Below, piece after piece: positions 37,116 through 48,879 of a stretch of DNA of 64,000 nt; position 1 is the first letter of the stretch; each line of letters opens with the position of its first letter. The stretch comes from Schistosoma mansoni (lineage: Eukaryota > Platyhelminthes > Trematoda > Strigeidida > Schistosomatidae): assembly GCF_000237925.1 (NCBI RefSeq), contig NW_017386085.1, positions 248,001 to 312,000 on the forward strand, written 5' to 3'. The notes under the pieces were generated by a model. It was not told where the DNA came from. It did no database searches and saw only the letters and a list, made by a program, of their open reading frames with translations. The position numbers and the translations under genes are program-made.

Positions 37116-39264
37116 AAAGAAATTTTACAGAAAGAACATTCTTACAAACACGATAAACACAAAAATGGTGGACAGTTTACGGCACAAATATATCTCAATA
37201 TTTTGAAACTTACAATTTGTATGTCTCTGACCGAATATAATCAAAAACATGAGAGAGACCAACTTGTAACTGATCCTCTATTGGTGAAACCCAATCATTG
37301 CCAGATAGTTTAGCTACCTGTTTAGGCCCACAGAGATCAAGTATACCTTGGAGATAGAAAGCAGTAAATCACTTCACACTAATCAATAAATAATAACAAA
37401 AGCACTAAAGTCGAAAAACAATATACATATGTGGTATTCTACTTACACAATGACACACCTTAACTAATGTGAACAGGACGAACTATTTGTAACTTGTCAA
37501 GTTTACAAACTTCGTTTTGAGCTGCACTGTTTGTGTGGGTATAATAACACTAAATGGCTGCTCAGACCAGAGGCGGAGTGTTTGAAACTGAAACTTATGG
37601 AGTAAAGGTCTAGTGCCGTAACCATTAGGATTCTTTTAGGAATAGAAAGAAATGGAATGGTGGTGCTTTGACGACTGTAAATATTTTGTGTCAATCTGAG
37701 TGTTTTAGGATTATGAATAATTTTATCAACTTTCCAAAGTAAAAAAAGTTACATTTATGTTACCGAAGTGAGCTCGAATCCTGAAGACACTTCATCTTTA
37801 CTATCGCTTTCAGCTGACGAGTTCACTTAATTCGCTGTTACTGCCTTCAGTGGTTAACTTCTAATCACATATGATGACTTCAATTTACGAGATGATAGCT
37901 TACATTCCATGGTAACCAAAATGTAGGTTATTCCCCTACTCATCTTGTTGCGCCTCTATATCTCATTTTCATCAATGATGCGGTAACATAAGAGACTCGC
38001 AAACGAGTGTCTTTTTTTCAATTATGATCACATTTTAGTTTGTGTTCTCAAACTATATAACAAGCTTGGAAACTGTATTCTTTTCTATCAGATGAAAGTG
38101 AGATGTAGACACTAATAGGTAATAACACCCAAAATATGGAGAACATACTTCGAACGACGGATTTATTTAAAAATGAGTTGATAAAAGACAAAGCCGATGC
38201 TATCACTTGTTACATTAAATTTTGCTTTGATAGTCATTGTTGCAGTGAAAAAACTTGGAAGGTTGAGAGAAAAATGATGACTAAAAGAAGAATTCTATTG
38301 TTGTATGAGCACATAAAGAATACCATATTCATTCTTGATTAATTGAAGAAGGACAAACAAACTTAAGATTCGAACATCAACAAGCCAAACAAAAGCGTAC
38401 ATGTGCATGAATAAAAACGTCTTAGTTGGGATAAAAAAAATGAAGTCATGTCCCTATAATAAAAAACTACCTATGACTTAAGTAACTTCGATTTGAGAAA
38501 TCAAAAAGCGTCCTAAGTTTATATACGATAAGTGATTTGAAACCTAGTGTATAAACTAGCACTCAGCTACAAAGTTTCACTAAGAATTTACTACTTCATA
38601 ATTGGAACAATTAAACGTGAAGATGAACCATATTATACAACGCTCCGTTTACATTACCATGTCGTTTATTTCGACTTGTCTGGTAGAATAACACTAATAA
38701 ATTTGAATCGATCACTTAGATACATTTAGTTGCATTTGTAATTAAATCTTACGTTTGCATATGGCAATATAGTTCTAATTACGAAGTCTGTTAAGACTCA
38801 ACTAGAGGCTTTCTAAACGAAACTACATTAAGTGGTGGGAAAAACTCTTTTCCAATGACTTCAGATTAGTCAAAAATGCGGAAATAAGGAAGTATCTAGA
38901 ACATTTCACCACTTTAGATGCATAGCTCCTGTAATAAAACTATAGTGGGTCAATAAAACAGGAAATATATTTGGAAATAAACAATACTAAACACAAGCCG
39001 TATTTCATATACATGAAGTGAGATTTGAAAGCATCGCCGGTATACTTATCTGATAAGTAACAGACAGACAACTAAATAATCTTACGTGCCCCATACCTCA
39101 GTGACTTAATATATCAAAGCTTCCTGTTATAAAAAGAACTAACAGTTAGTTTAGCAATTCGTTATAGGCGGCACAATATTTCCACACAAACGCATACACA
39201 AAGCTACATGGATCTCGCCGGACCACACCACATAGAACCAGATAGGTCATATTTGTATCAACAA
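37116..39264. other. No recognised gene
   Basis: Expected to hold the missing RSU1 end if that gene is intact, but none was seen on the minus strand. A 68-codon plus-strand frame at 38136-38342 is unrecognised. Confidence 0.4.
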
Positions 39265-40620
39265 AGAATTCCGAAAGACAATGGAAGATGTGAAAACCAT
39301 GAGAAGATGCATCACACTGTTGTCAGTACTGGGTAAAGTTTTCATCAGAGTGTTGCTGAACCGGATGAAAGAAGCAGTAGACGCTAGACTTCGAGATCGA
39401 CAGGCTGGATTTCGTAAGGATCAGTCGTGCACAGACCAAATTGCGACACTACGGGTCATCGTTGAACAATCAGTTGAGTGGAATTCGTCACTATACATCA
39501 ACTTCGTTGACTATGAGAAGGCGTTTGACAGCGTGGACAGGAGAACATTATGGAAACTTCTTCGACACTATGGAGTTCCTGAAAAGATTGTCAACATTAT
39601 CCAAAACTCATACGATGGACTACAGTGCAAAGTCATGCATGGAGGACAGCTGACAGATGCATTTCCAATAAGGACCGGAGTCAGACAAGGCTGTCTACTC
39701 TCCCCATTCCTCTTCCTTCTAGTGATTGACTGGATTATGAAGAATTCGACATCTGAAGGGAAATACGGAATACAATGGACAGCTCAGAATCAATTAGATT
39801 ATTTGGACTTCGCAGATGACCTAGCCCTCCTCTCTCATACACACGAACAAATGCAGATGAAGACAGCAAATGCAGCAGCAGCCTCCTCATCGATAGGCCT
39901 CCACATTCACAAAGGAAAAAGCAAGATTCTCAAATGCAACACAGAGAACACCCACCCAATCACACTTGATGGCGAAACTCTGGAAGAGGTGGAAACATTC
40001 AAGTACCTGGGGAGCATCGTTAATAAACAAGGAGGATCTGATGCAGATGTAAAGGCGAGGATTGGCAAAGCAAGGGCAGCATTTCTACAATTGAAGAACA
40101 TATGGAACTCAAAACAACTCTCAACCAATTTCAAGGTCAGAATCTTTAATACGAACGTCAAGACAGTCCTACTGTATGGAGCTGAAACGTGGCGAACTAC
40201 TACGACCATCATCAGGAAGGTACAAGTATTTATAAATAGTTGTCTACGCAAAATACTCAACATCCATTGGCCGGATACTATCAGCAACAGCGTTTTATGG
40301 GAGAGGACAAACCAGCTTCCAGCTGAAGAGGAAATTAGGAAGAGACGTTGGAAGTGGATCGGACATACATTAAGGAAATCACCAATGTGCATCACGACTC
40401 AATCCCTAACTTGGAATCCGGAAGGGAAGCAGAAAAGAGGAAGGCCAAAGAACACATTACGCCGGGAAATAAAAGCAGATATGAAAAGGATGAACGTTAA
40501 CTGGGAAGGATTGCCCAGGACAGGGTTGGATGGAGAAAACTGATGTGCGGCCTATGCTCCTCCACAAGAAGTAACAGGCGTAAGTTAGCAATGCTGTTAA
40601 CTATCGTACAACTGGAATGA
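39265..40620 (+). mobile_element. SR2-like RTE LINE, 5'-truncated
   Basis: Non-LTR reverse transcriptase copying RNA at a nicked target. The open frame 39281-40543 holds RT blocks in order: [74 protein letters not shown] (catalytic FADD), FKYLGSIVN, and the C-terminal LLYGAETWR and [11 protein letters not shown] one-base shift near 40505-40512 diverts the last residues; the next frame continues [15 protein letters not shown]. The endonuclease half is absent. It lies antisense just beyond RSU1 exon 6. Confidence 0.9.
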
Positions 40621-40683
40621 GCATTTGTCTGGTGAACAAGTGTAAATGACGGTAACAACAAAGTACTAGCAAACCTGACTTAC

Positions 40684-40798
40684 CTAATTCAGGAGGCAGT
40701 ACAGCAAGGCGATTGTTCTGAAGATGGAGCTCCTTTAATCTGGTAAGTAAACATATCTCTGCTGGTAAAGACACAAGGTCATTGTCACGAAGAGCCAA
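40684..40798 (-). CDS. RSU1: RSU1 exon 6
   Basis: 115 bases encoding LALRDNDLVSLPAEI, LTRLKELHLQNNRL and VLPPEL, ending TTAG|GTAAGT in phase 1. The following intron is not closed within recognisable sequence. Confidence 0.93.
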
Positions 40799-41485
40799 CT
40801 AATTTGTTGATTCAATCAAAATGTTAGGATCTTACTATTTCCAAATTCACAAGTTTCCCAATGCCAGGTGGAATGCATTCAAAATCATTGTCTGACAAGT
40901 ATAGAGCTCTAAGTGTTACCAAGTTGAAGAAGTTATCAGGTAAACTTGTTTCTTTTAAGTTATTATACGTCAAATCGAGAATTTCGAGAGAAGGGAAAGC
41001 ACCAAAACCGCGAGGTAAGACAGACAGCTTATTCATTCTCGTAATTTTAAGAAAAATGACACAAAATAGTACCTACCCAAGATTTAAGGATCGTAAATAT
41101 GTTAACTCCACAATCTTTGGAGAGATATCCTTTAAAAAACACATTACTAGTAAAAGTTGATGTCTACCACAATACAATTATTAAAGAGATTCAGGTGTTC
41201 CAAAGTTTGTAAAGTTGATACCTCTTGAGGTATTTCTGAACCGCAAATGGTAATTAATGGAACATATTAACGCACCCGTTATTTTATTGTGAGACAGAGT
41301 TAGGGAACGTAAATGATCCAACTTTGCTATAAAAAACAATTAGCAAACCCAAAAAGTAAGTTACCAAGCTCTGGGATGTAAGGAATTGAAGTCAGATCTT
41401 TACGGATGGCCTCTAATGCATGCTCCTTTCCTTCACGTACGTCTTCTATCGTTTTGCGAAAACCCTTTAGTTTTCCAGATATCAT
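40684..41485 (-). CDS. RSU1: Ras suppressor protein 1, leucine-rich repeats (first 6 exons)
   Basis: RSU1 is a leucine-rich-repeat protein that binds PINCH in the ILK-PINCH-parvin adhesion complex and dampens Ras signalling. ATG is at 41485 and the exons on the minus strand are 41485-41365, 41326-41276, 41235-41168, 41129-41077, 41037-40836 and 40798-40684. They encode 203 residues (MISGKLKGFRKTIED at the start) with LRR cores SLTLSHNKIT, HLNLFNN, SLNLGMNKL, LDLTYNNL, ALYLSDNDF and LALRDNDL, ending VLPPEL. Spacing matches human RSU1 residue by residue. Introns are 38, 40, 38, 39 and 37 bases. The last exon(s), with the NPWV segment, are not found before the RTE element at 39265-40620, so the gene is incomplete here. 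Part of it recurs inverted at 43952-44348. Confidence 0.93.
40836..41037 (-). CDS. RSU1: RSU1 exon 5
   Basis: 202 bases encoding KLSVLPRGFGAFPSLEILDL, YNNLKETSLPDNFF, LRALYLSDNDF and IPPGIGKLVNLEI. Ends ATA|GTAAGA. The strongest RSU1 match in the gene. Confidence 0.95.
41077..41129 (-). CDS. RSU1: RSU1 exon 4
   Basis: 53 bases encoding DISPKIVELTYLRSLNL. It ends GG|GTAGGT in phase 2; joined to exon 5 it makes the NLGMN motif found in RSU1. Confidence 0.9.
41168..41235 (-). CDS. RSU1: RSU1 exon 3
   Basis: 68 bases encoding IPQEVSTLQTLEHLNLFNN and three more residues, the second repeat. It ends GTG|GTAGAC, phase 0. Confidence 0.9.
41276..41326 (-). CDS. RSU1: RSU1 exon 2
   Basis: 51 bases between micro-introns of 38 and 40 bases. 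The exon encodes KLDHLRSLTLSHNKIT, the first leucine-rich repeat, in phase 1 at both ends. Confidence 0.9.
41365..41485 (-). CDS. RSU1: RSU1 exon 1
   Basis: ATG ATA TCT starts at 41485 and the exon ends CTT G|GTAACT in phase 1. Forty codons form the charged N-terminal lead-in before the repeats. Confidence 0.85.
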
Positions 41486-41591
41486 AGTACCGAAAAACTA
41501 TTACGACAACAACATAACCAGCGACCTAAAGACATAACAAAGTTTAAAAAGTGCTGATAAAGTAAATCACGGAACAGGGTGCGCCCCTATT

Positions 41592-42135
41592 TTTTAAATG
41601 ATTTTATTTATTTATTTTATTTAAACACATAAATATTGGTACAAGGAAGCACCAGATACATATGCGCCATACAAATCCCATTCGATTTGCTTGAGGGCTG
41701 TGATACTGCTCAGGTGCTCAAACTGAAGCAGGTGGTTTTCTTAGGTGGCCACACTCGGAGCCTTTGCGCTAAAGGTCTGGTCCACAAGGCAGTGGAGCAT
41801 CGTGAGGCGATGCATTCCCACGGTAGCCGATGACCAACAATTGGTTCATACACCATTCGTCCCCTCAGGATACTGGAGCCCATGTGCACCATTGGTTTGG
41901 AATCAGGGTTTTCCAACTCCCCTAGGTGGACTCGCCTTGTCCACCAACCCGGTTAAAGCGCCGGACATTCGCTTTTCGTCCTCTCAATTTCGTAAACAAC
42001 ACCCCCGCCACGAGAAGGCAGTGAGTAGGACTTCCCTGGCAGAGGCTATATATTCGCTGGCCATGTGAGAGCATTTCGAGAGGGAGAGCAGACTCTCCCC
42101 ACTCTCGGCCGTACCAGGGCATTTGGGGGTCATAA
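41592..42135 (-). mobile_element. Short internally deleted RTE derivative
   Basis: Minus orientation, 5' end near 42135 (CCCCCAAATGCCC) and 3' tail to 41592 (CATATGTATCTGG, ACCAATATTTATG). Same deletion as 31359-31904. It sits just upstream of RSU1. Confidence 0.82.
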
Positions 42136-42454
42136 TACTGTATAGACTCGTAATATGTAGTTATATAAACGTGGTTCTATATTTAGTAGGGATTAGTTTA
42201 ACTTGAAAACCTTCATTTAAGGTAATCCGATAAGAGCAGTCTGTCGTCGTAAAACATGAACAAAAATAAAATAGCCATTTTGCTACGGCCGATCAAATTC
42301 AATCAATTGCTTGAGAACAGTTCCAATTAACCATGAGAATACAAAAATGCCCCATGAAGTAACCATACTATGTCAGAGTTCTGAAGCTATCCTCTTGTTT
42401 ATATTCTTGACTCTTCGGAATTTAGTCAAGGATATCAACAACCCTTAAAAAACA

Positions 42455-42665
42455 AATTAAATTAATGCCCATTGCACAACTGAGGGGTTATCTAGACTTA
42501 GTAGCTAAGTGGATGATGAATTGTCGTTTGAAGAGAAAGGTACTGGGTTTAAATCGTGAAAAGGGTATAAACTCGAGGGTGCAAGTACATCTAGCTGACG
42601 AGCTCCAAAGAGGACGAAATCCGTTTCGGATTTCACTGCTAGCCACAATCTGTTTGTATCAAACC
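42455..42665 (+). repeat. Sm-alpha SINE with decayed hammerhead
   Basis: Head TAGTAGCTAAGTGGATGA, B-box-like GGGTTTAAATC, then the hammerhead region. Core CTGACGA (42595-42601) and GAAA (42616-42619) survive, but stem II (GCTCC/AGGAC) mispairs and the cleavage triplet has changed, so activity is unlikely. Confidence 0.75.
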
Positions 42666-42830
42666 ATACTATGATCAATAAAGAAGACACCTGGAAGTTA
42701 GTAGCATTACCACCCCTGTTTGCGATCACTGTTGAATTTGTGTAAAATATTGGTGGAAGCCTGGGTAATCTAGCTTTAATAACTTAACAGTATCGAAAGC
42801 ATCTGTCTGATATGCAAATTCTTAGTATCT

Positions 42831-43046
42831 TTATTGCCTTTTATCTTCAATTGACTGTGGGACCTTCAAATCTAGTAGTTTGTTTAAGAAAGCCACTTTT
42901 AGAGCATTGATCTCAGAACAGTTCTTTTTTGTTAATGAAATAGGCTTCCTAAACTTCTTTTTAGTTGGACGCTTTAAAATTCCTTGACTGACATCGAGTA
43001 CGAAAGCTGTCTCATCGGTCTTGACTTCCTGTCTGTTCGTGTGCAT
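42831..43046 (-). CDS. Possible small gene, 71 residues, unrecognised
   Basis: An ORF from ATG (43046) to TAA, rich in Lys, with a basic patch (LKRPTKKKFRKP) and a leucine-rich end (NALKVAFLNKLLDLKVP). An in-frame stop lies two codons upstream. The stop codon overlaps an AATAAA (42830-42835). It lies 1.3 kb upstream of RSU1 on the same strand. No family is recognised. It could be a complete small protein, a last exon, or chance; amino-acid composition looks more protein-like than most spurious frames here. Confidence 0.35.
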   Translation of the reverse strand: MHTNRQEVKTDETAFVLDVSQGILKRPTKKKFRKPISLTKKNCSEINALKVAFLNKLLDLKVPQSIEDKRQ

Positions 43047-43049
43047 GTC

Positions 43050-43751
43050 TCATCCCGTAGTTTTTAAATACATTTCCGTGTGAAAGACTGCGAATTAATT
43101 AGTACATTTCTCGCTGATGTTGATTAGTGCTAATGCAATCACAAGATTAATTAAATCCTACTAGAAATGCTAAAATCTCTTCAGGAACAATAACCACTTG
43201 CACATTTTCCTCCAATTTAATTTCCCTCACTACCTTTGCTTTCTGGTTGACATTGCTTTTAGTTCGCTATTTATAGATACGACAGTTGTACTAATTCGTT
43301 TTCTGTTGCTTGTTCAATTTCGAATATCAAGTTCCCTGCAATCTGTCTTATTTCCGTGTTAGCCGTCAGGGTCTGATTTGTCATGTGTAAACAGCCGTTG
43401 TCGATTTTGACGATAACCTATGGTAGTAGAGTAGCTTAATTGTTTTGTCCCTAGATCCGTAAACATTGAAGGCCCTTAATGGACCCCAATGACCAGAAAC
43501 ATCAATTAGAGATGAATTATCATTAAAGTATATTAAATCTTACTAATTCGGCTACTTCAGTTACTCAGCATAAATTAAAATTCATTTGATTGACCGTCTT
43601 AAAACAAATATTTCATCTACCACTGAATCATTAAGTTGGCATGGAACTCATGTGAAAATAATCAAAAGTTAATTTAGAATAAATAGTGAATAAGGTCAGT
43701 CATACTGTTGATTATTTGTTGCGCTGTAGTGCGTGTGATTTCTAGCTCAAG
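43050..43751. other. No recognised feature up to the gap
   Basis: AT-rich sequence between the small ORF and the N gap. Confidence 0.5.
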
Positions 43752-43951
43752 NNNNNNNNNNNNNNNNNNNNNNNNNNNNNNNNNNNNNNNNNNNNNNNNN
43801 NNNNNNNNNNNNNNNNNNNNNNNNNNNNNNNNNNNNNNNNNNNNNNNNNNNNNNNNNNNNNNNNNNNNNNNNNNNNNNNNNNNNNNNNNNNNNNNNNNNN
43901 NNNNNNNNNNNNNNNNNNNNNNNNNNNNNNNNNNNNNNNNNNNNNNNNNNN
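43752..43951. other. Assembly gap of 200 N
   Basis: Exactly 200 unknown bases, a round number typical of a scaffolding placeholder rather than a measured distance. The sequence on its right is an inverted copy of sequence 3 kb to its left. Confidence 0.99.
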
Positions 43952-43954
43952 GAG

Positions 43955-44308
43955 AATGAATAAGCTGTCTGTCTTACCTCGCGGTTTTGGTGCTTTCCCT
44001 TCTCTCGAAATTCTCGATTTGACGTATAATAACTTAAAAGAAACAAGTTTACCTGATAACTTCTTCAACTTGGTAACACTTAGAGCTCTATACTTGTCAG
44101 ACAATGATTTTGAATGCATTCCACCTGGCATTGGGAAACTTGTGAATTTGGAAATAGTAAGATCCTAACATTTTGATTGAATCAACAAATTAGTTGGCTC
44201 TTCGTGACAATGACCTTGTGTCTTTACCAGCAGAGATATGTTTACTTACCAGATTAAAGGAGCTCCATCTTCAGAACAATCGCCTTGCTGTACTGCCTCC
44301 TGAATTAG
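43955..44308 (+). pseudogene. RSU1: Inverted partial copy of RSU1 exons 5-6
   Basis: Bases 43952-44348 are the reverse complement of 40644-41040, with one difference noticed (44338). Exon 5 (43955-44156), the 37-base intron and exon 6 (44194-44308) are all kept and give the same protein. The copy starts exactly at the edge of the 200-N gap and lacks exons 1-4. It is either a recent inverted duplication or a misplaced second haplotype; the gap edge favours the latter. Confidence 0.85.
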
Positions 44309-44344
44309 GTAAGTCAGGTTTGCTAGTACTTTGTTGTGACCGTC

Positions 44345-44488
44345 ATTTTATTTATTTATACACATAAATATTGATACAAACGGGTACCAGATACATATGC
44401 GCCTCACACAAATCTCACTTGATTTGTGAGGCGCATATGTATCTGGTACCCGTTTGTATCAATATTTATGTGTATAAATAAATAAAAT
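44345..44488. repeat. Near-perfect palindrome of RTE 3' tails
   Basis: Arms 44345-44414 and 44421-44488 are exact inverted copies apart from one 2-base indel, with a 6-base spacer TCACTT. Each arm is the RTE tail (GGCGCATATGTATCTGG, ATATTTATGTGTATAAATA). It starts where the inverted RSU1 copy ends. Confidence 0.9.
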
Positions 44489-47400
44489 AAACTACACACT
44501 TTCAACAGTGTACTTTGGAACCAAAATAGTGGAAAGCATATTCATTAGATTAGCAAAAATAGTAGAAATAACACCAAAATCCAGGAACAATATAACAACA
44601 TACAGTAAGATGAACGAATATGGATCACTAATAGACACTAAATTACTTTACAAAACTGAATTGTTTCGTGGAGCGCATCTGTAAACTTGACGATTTCGAG
44701 CTACATGCACGAATGCACCTTGCAAAATGATGACCAAATGACTTGGTCATTTATTCTTTGAAGAAATGACTTACACAGAGTAATGAAACGTCAAAAATCT
44801 AATTTTTCCACTCATTGAGATATTTAAAAAATGTAAATTTATCTATTACAAACAAAAGTACAACCATAGAGAAGGAGAATTTCAACTAGTGTTCCAGTTG
44901 GTTTGTTAAGTTTGATACGGTCTATTTAGTTACGGGGAGATAATCTCGGCCTCGTTATTACTTAACCGTGTAAGAATTTAGTAATACTGCTGGTACATAT
45001 GAATTGTTATCGGAAACTCCTTCAATGTGTGAAAAGTGACAATTATGTGAATTTTGGACAAATAGCTAAAAGCGACCCGTTGAACATGATTGTATTCGTA
45101 GGACATACCCTCTAGACTTAATGTCCTGATTCGCAAGGAACTAATTGTCCAGATTCATGCCTAAAGGCTGATGGTATATACAAGTTAGTTGCAAGTATGA
45201 AGTTAAGCATAAGGTAAAAGACGAACTGTTTAAAAAAGACTGATTATAAGTTGCTGAAATCAACACAGACAATGTGCCGCAAATATGTGACAATGTGCGA
45301 TGCATCCCACTAAGAAACGTTTTACAAGATGATAAACAATGAGTGATGATTATATGATTATCAGGGAGCACATGAGTTGAAACTAAGAGGAGTACAACTC
45401 CATATCGCTCTCTATGATGATGGCATGAAACTTTGTCAGTGCTGGAGTAAATTCGACAGTATTTTCAGTTTCATGGAGATTCATTCGACTTCTTAAACTG
45501 ACAATATGCATGTATAATAGCGTGTCTAAAAGTTCCAATTAGAGAGACGAAAATCCATCGCGACGAGATGGTGACATGTGCTGAAAACTCATCAATCTCG
45601 ACATTACATTTTGATGTGTAAAGTATGATGAAATATGATAGTTTCACCAACAAGTTGCTAGCCTGCTTTAAGGATGTTTGTAGTAAGTACATCTCTTACA
45701 CTACCTTCAACAGTTCGTCTAAACCCTCGAATTTCGACGCCGAAAGTCAGATCGGCAAAATATACAAGAGTAACTGATACTCACAGGTATGAGGATCTGT
45801 TTTGTGGCTTGAAAGGTGCCAATTAACACAATAATAAGGGGCTCAGCCTCACTAAATCCGATCAAGTGGCCGAGCAGTAGGAAAAACCGAGTTGTTTAGT
45901 TGATTAATATTTTCCATTATCGTATTTTTGAAGAGTTTTGAATTCGCGTTTTGTATATAACAGGAGCTACAGAGGTTTATGTAACTAACTACTGACTGAA
46001 TTCCTGAGGTTCACAACACAATTATCACACATAGCAAGTGAAATTTAGAGGTATACTCAAATAACTTCCCATCTACCTTTTCCACAAACCTTATTACTTT
46101 CGTTTACACACGGCTTTGTCAAGCTGTGGTGTCATAATAAGTCATAGTAACTATTTTCACAAGTTCCAGAATAACAGGAGTGCCGGAATACACATTAACA
46201 ATGGTAAGAGCTACAACCAGGGAGACGCCGCGATTCTCACTATGTCTACCACAAACACACGCGTTATGAAAATTGTGGAAAAGTGGAACATAAGGAGGAT
46301 CTTGTTAAAAACAATACGTTTCAATCAAGTGTTTCAATAAGTCGTGAAAACTTTTGCAGAGAAATTCAGTTTGGACACCTTAGAGCAACGAATCAAGAGA
46401 TCCCACGCCATTTTATTATGAGCTAGTTGAATGTCACACAAAATAAATTTATATCGAAAATGACAACTGCTAGAATCAAACTACAAAATGGGATAAGCCC
46501 AAAGTACACGACCGAGTGACCTTGAAGCGTGGACTGCGTTAGCCAACCAAGGAACGGAAGAGATAACTGAATACATTATGCTAGGAGTTAGGATTAGGGT
46601 ATGACTAGGATCCCAGTATGTGACAAAAACACTGAAATCCAACCCCAAACCCTGACACCGATTCCTAACCCTACTTACTTCTTATTTATCATTGGTTCGA
46701 GCCCGGACTTTAGGACAGTCACAGCTAATGGTTGTCAGATTTCTTTGAGTTTTCGATTCAGTGTGATTATTAGGTATTCAAACAACAACTAAAGTAAGAG
46801 GTTCTGTAAGAGGGAAAACAGTCACAAAGTGCATGATCGGAAGCCCATTAGGTTTAACCAGAACCACTGACTACTGACTTACATCTACCCCAAAAACACG
46901 ATCAAAATCCCCACAACTAGTGTTTTTCCCAACTGCGAAATCCAATGTCGAATACCAACAAAGTGAGCAAATTTGCTTCCTTATTATGAAGAAGCAGCTT
47001 AAACTAAGTTACAAAACGTGAGGAACCTGAGCTTTTATCCATTGAAGCACTATAAGTGAACCATCAACGTTATCATTGAAAACCTGTCCAGCGGAAAGCT
47101 TGTTTACAGCTATCAGATCAAATCTTAGCAATAATGCTTATCTTTTAGCATTAGGATTTTTATTTTTTCGGTTTAGAGAATAAATTTTGCCATCTTTTTT
47201 TACCCAACAAATTAAGTAATTCATTTAAGACATCGTTATGATAGACCCACACATTTCTTTCAGCTTGAGGATGAAATCCGACGTAATAACTTCAACAAGT
47301 GATACTAAAACGTACTCGCCAGATCCATCTCTTCTTCAAATAACAGGCGTTTCAAGAAATGTTAATGCAAAAAAAATGCTGTTCCCCAAGGTCTCAGGTA

Positions 47401-47639
47401 AACTAGCCTTCTGATCACAGTTTAAAAATTTCCAGATGAACCACAAACCATAGATTGCACGGTGCAGTTTACAGATCTTGAATGTATACTGGGAGTCACC
47501 ACAGATCCATCCTTCCATCTAAATGATACAATTACGATATACACCCAATATACAGTAGGTGATGGGTGAACTAGTATACGGAAGCCTCCAAAGAAAAACA
47601 CTAAATTCGTAGAGAATGGCGGATAAAAGCCAGGGAACG
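44489..47639. other. No recognised gene
   Basis: 3 kb without a family match. Short frames at 45141-45692, 46116-46340 and 47336-47518 look like chance or worn repeats. GTTAGGATTAGGGT (46583-46600) and TTCCTAACCCTAC (46664-46676) are inverted TTAGGG-like bits of an unknown repeat. Confidence 0.4.
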
Positions 47640-48010
47640 TCGAAAGGTGTGAGTCGCTGGATGCAGCCTAAAAATCCTACATAGTATTCCAATCACCCAG
47701 AATTTTATGACAACGTACGCTGCAAAATTAAAGCTCGTCACACCAACGCTTAAGAACATAGTAGGTACCGAAAACCTCCATGTTATCTCCATTACACAAG
47801 AATGGCTAACGTCAAAAGTAAATTGCAATAACATTTAGTCATTTTGGTTCTTATTTTTCAGGAGAACAGACTAGAACCACGAGGAAGTGGCGTAATATTA
47901 TGCTTGGCTAACGCCTTACCATACGAGCTGTAGAGATAGTGTGACATGGATTAGTGCTATGTGAACTGTCACGATGTCAGTTAAGATTGTGTAGCTGTAA
48001 ATAAATCCCC
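47640..48010 (+). mobile_element. Possible CR1 endonuclease fragment
   Basis: Broken plus-strand frames resemble CR1 ORF2 (HVISITQEWLTSK as an ITETWL-type motif; SGVILCLANALPYEL as a GGVLLYV-type motif). Weak but in the right order. Confidence 0.35.
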
Positions 48011-48330
48011 AAAATTAATAGCTCTGTAAGTGTCCGACGTTAGATGCTGACCACATTAGTTTTAATAGGCTCATTTAGCTAAAGGCGCTCAGTCATGCAT
48101 CCGTACCAGATCACGTTTTGGAAGGGCGTGCGCAACATCTCCTGCGATCACTAGCCAGATTAGATCAGCCACACCTCGATATATTGATAACCCATCAAAT
48201 AAATCTTCCAAACTCCCCGCTTCTGACTTTGATTTTACTGGGTGGGCGCGATTCAATTATAGGTCTTACTGGTAAAGTGTTGTCAAACTACAATACCTGT
48301 GGTATCTTCAATTGAAATCCTAGAAGACAG
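48010..48330 (+). repeat. Dispersed repeat family, copy 2
   Basis: Shares CTGTAAGTGTCCGA, GATGCTGACC, CATTAGTTTTA and a GGCGCTC block with 24233-24540. More diverged than the other two copies. Confidence 0.45.
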
Positions 48331-48879
48331 AACTAGTTGTAGTGTCATGTAGTCCTGAATTTTTAACTGATATTTTCGTCTCAAATAAACTGCTATCCGA
48401 GTCAAATGGTAGCCAAAACCATATAGTAAGTGAATTAACTCCACATCTTCTAATGTAACATTGGTTCTGGTGAGGGAGTGGTGTGGTGACACTGGATCCT
48501 AACCAAATAACCTTTGAAGCCGAACGTATAATGACTGGAATGATTTATACTCAACAATTGACATGAAGAGAAAGTTGACGATGGGGAACGCGGGAATATT
48601 CAATTCAATAACTCGGATGGCATGGCTCAGCTTCACAGATTTGGTCATTCAGTACAATTTGTCTTTACTGACATTAAATGTATCATTCTGTCTTTGGTCT
48701 AAATATGTTTTTTACAAACTTCGGACATCATATTGTTAATTGCTACGATACGATGAATCAATTAAGACAATGATATGACTTCCACATAAGACCTTAGAGA
48801 TTAGGCAGTCACATCATGTTATATTTAAAAGTTTAGTATTATTATAATAGTACTAATATCAAAGTGGACCATGATTTCA
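48331..48879. other. No recognised feature
   Basis: Between the dispersed repeat and the 3' end of the minus-strand CR1; perhaps CR1 3' UTR. Confidence 0.4.

Noticed and set aside
38136-38342. 68-codon open frame
   Set aside because: Not recognised, no promoter or splice evidence, and lies in AT-rich repeat-prone sequence.
39281-40543. Reading the RT frame as a host gene
   Set aside because: The RT blocks and C-terminal LLYGAETWR and WIGHTLRK strings are those of RTE LINEs.
43708-44131. Frames running through the gap
   Set aside because: They consist of N-derived unknown residues and the antisense of the RSU1 copy.
46583-46676. TTAGGG-like strings as an interstitial telomere
   Set aside because: Only one or two imperfect units in each orientation, with no array.
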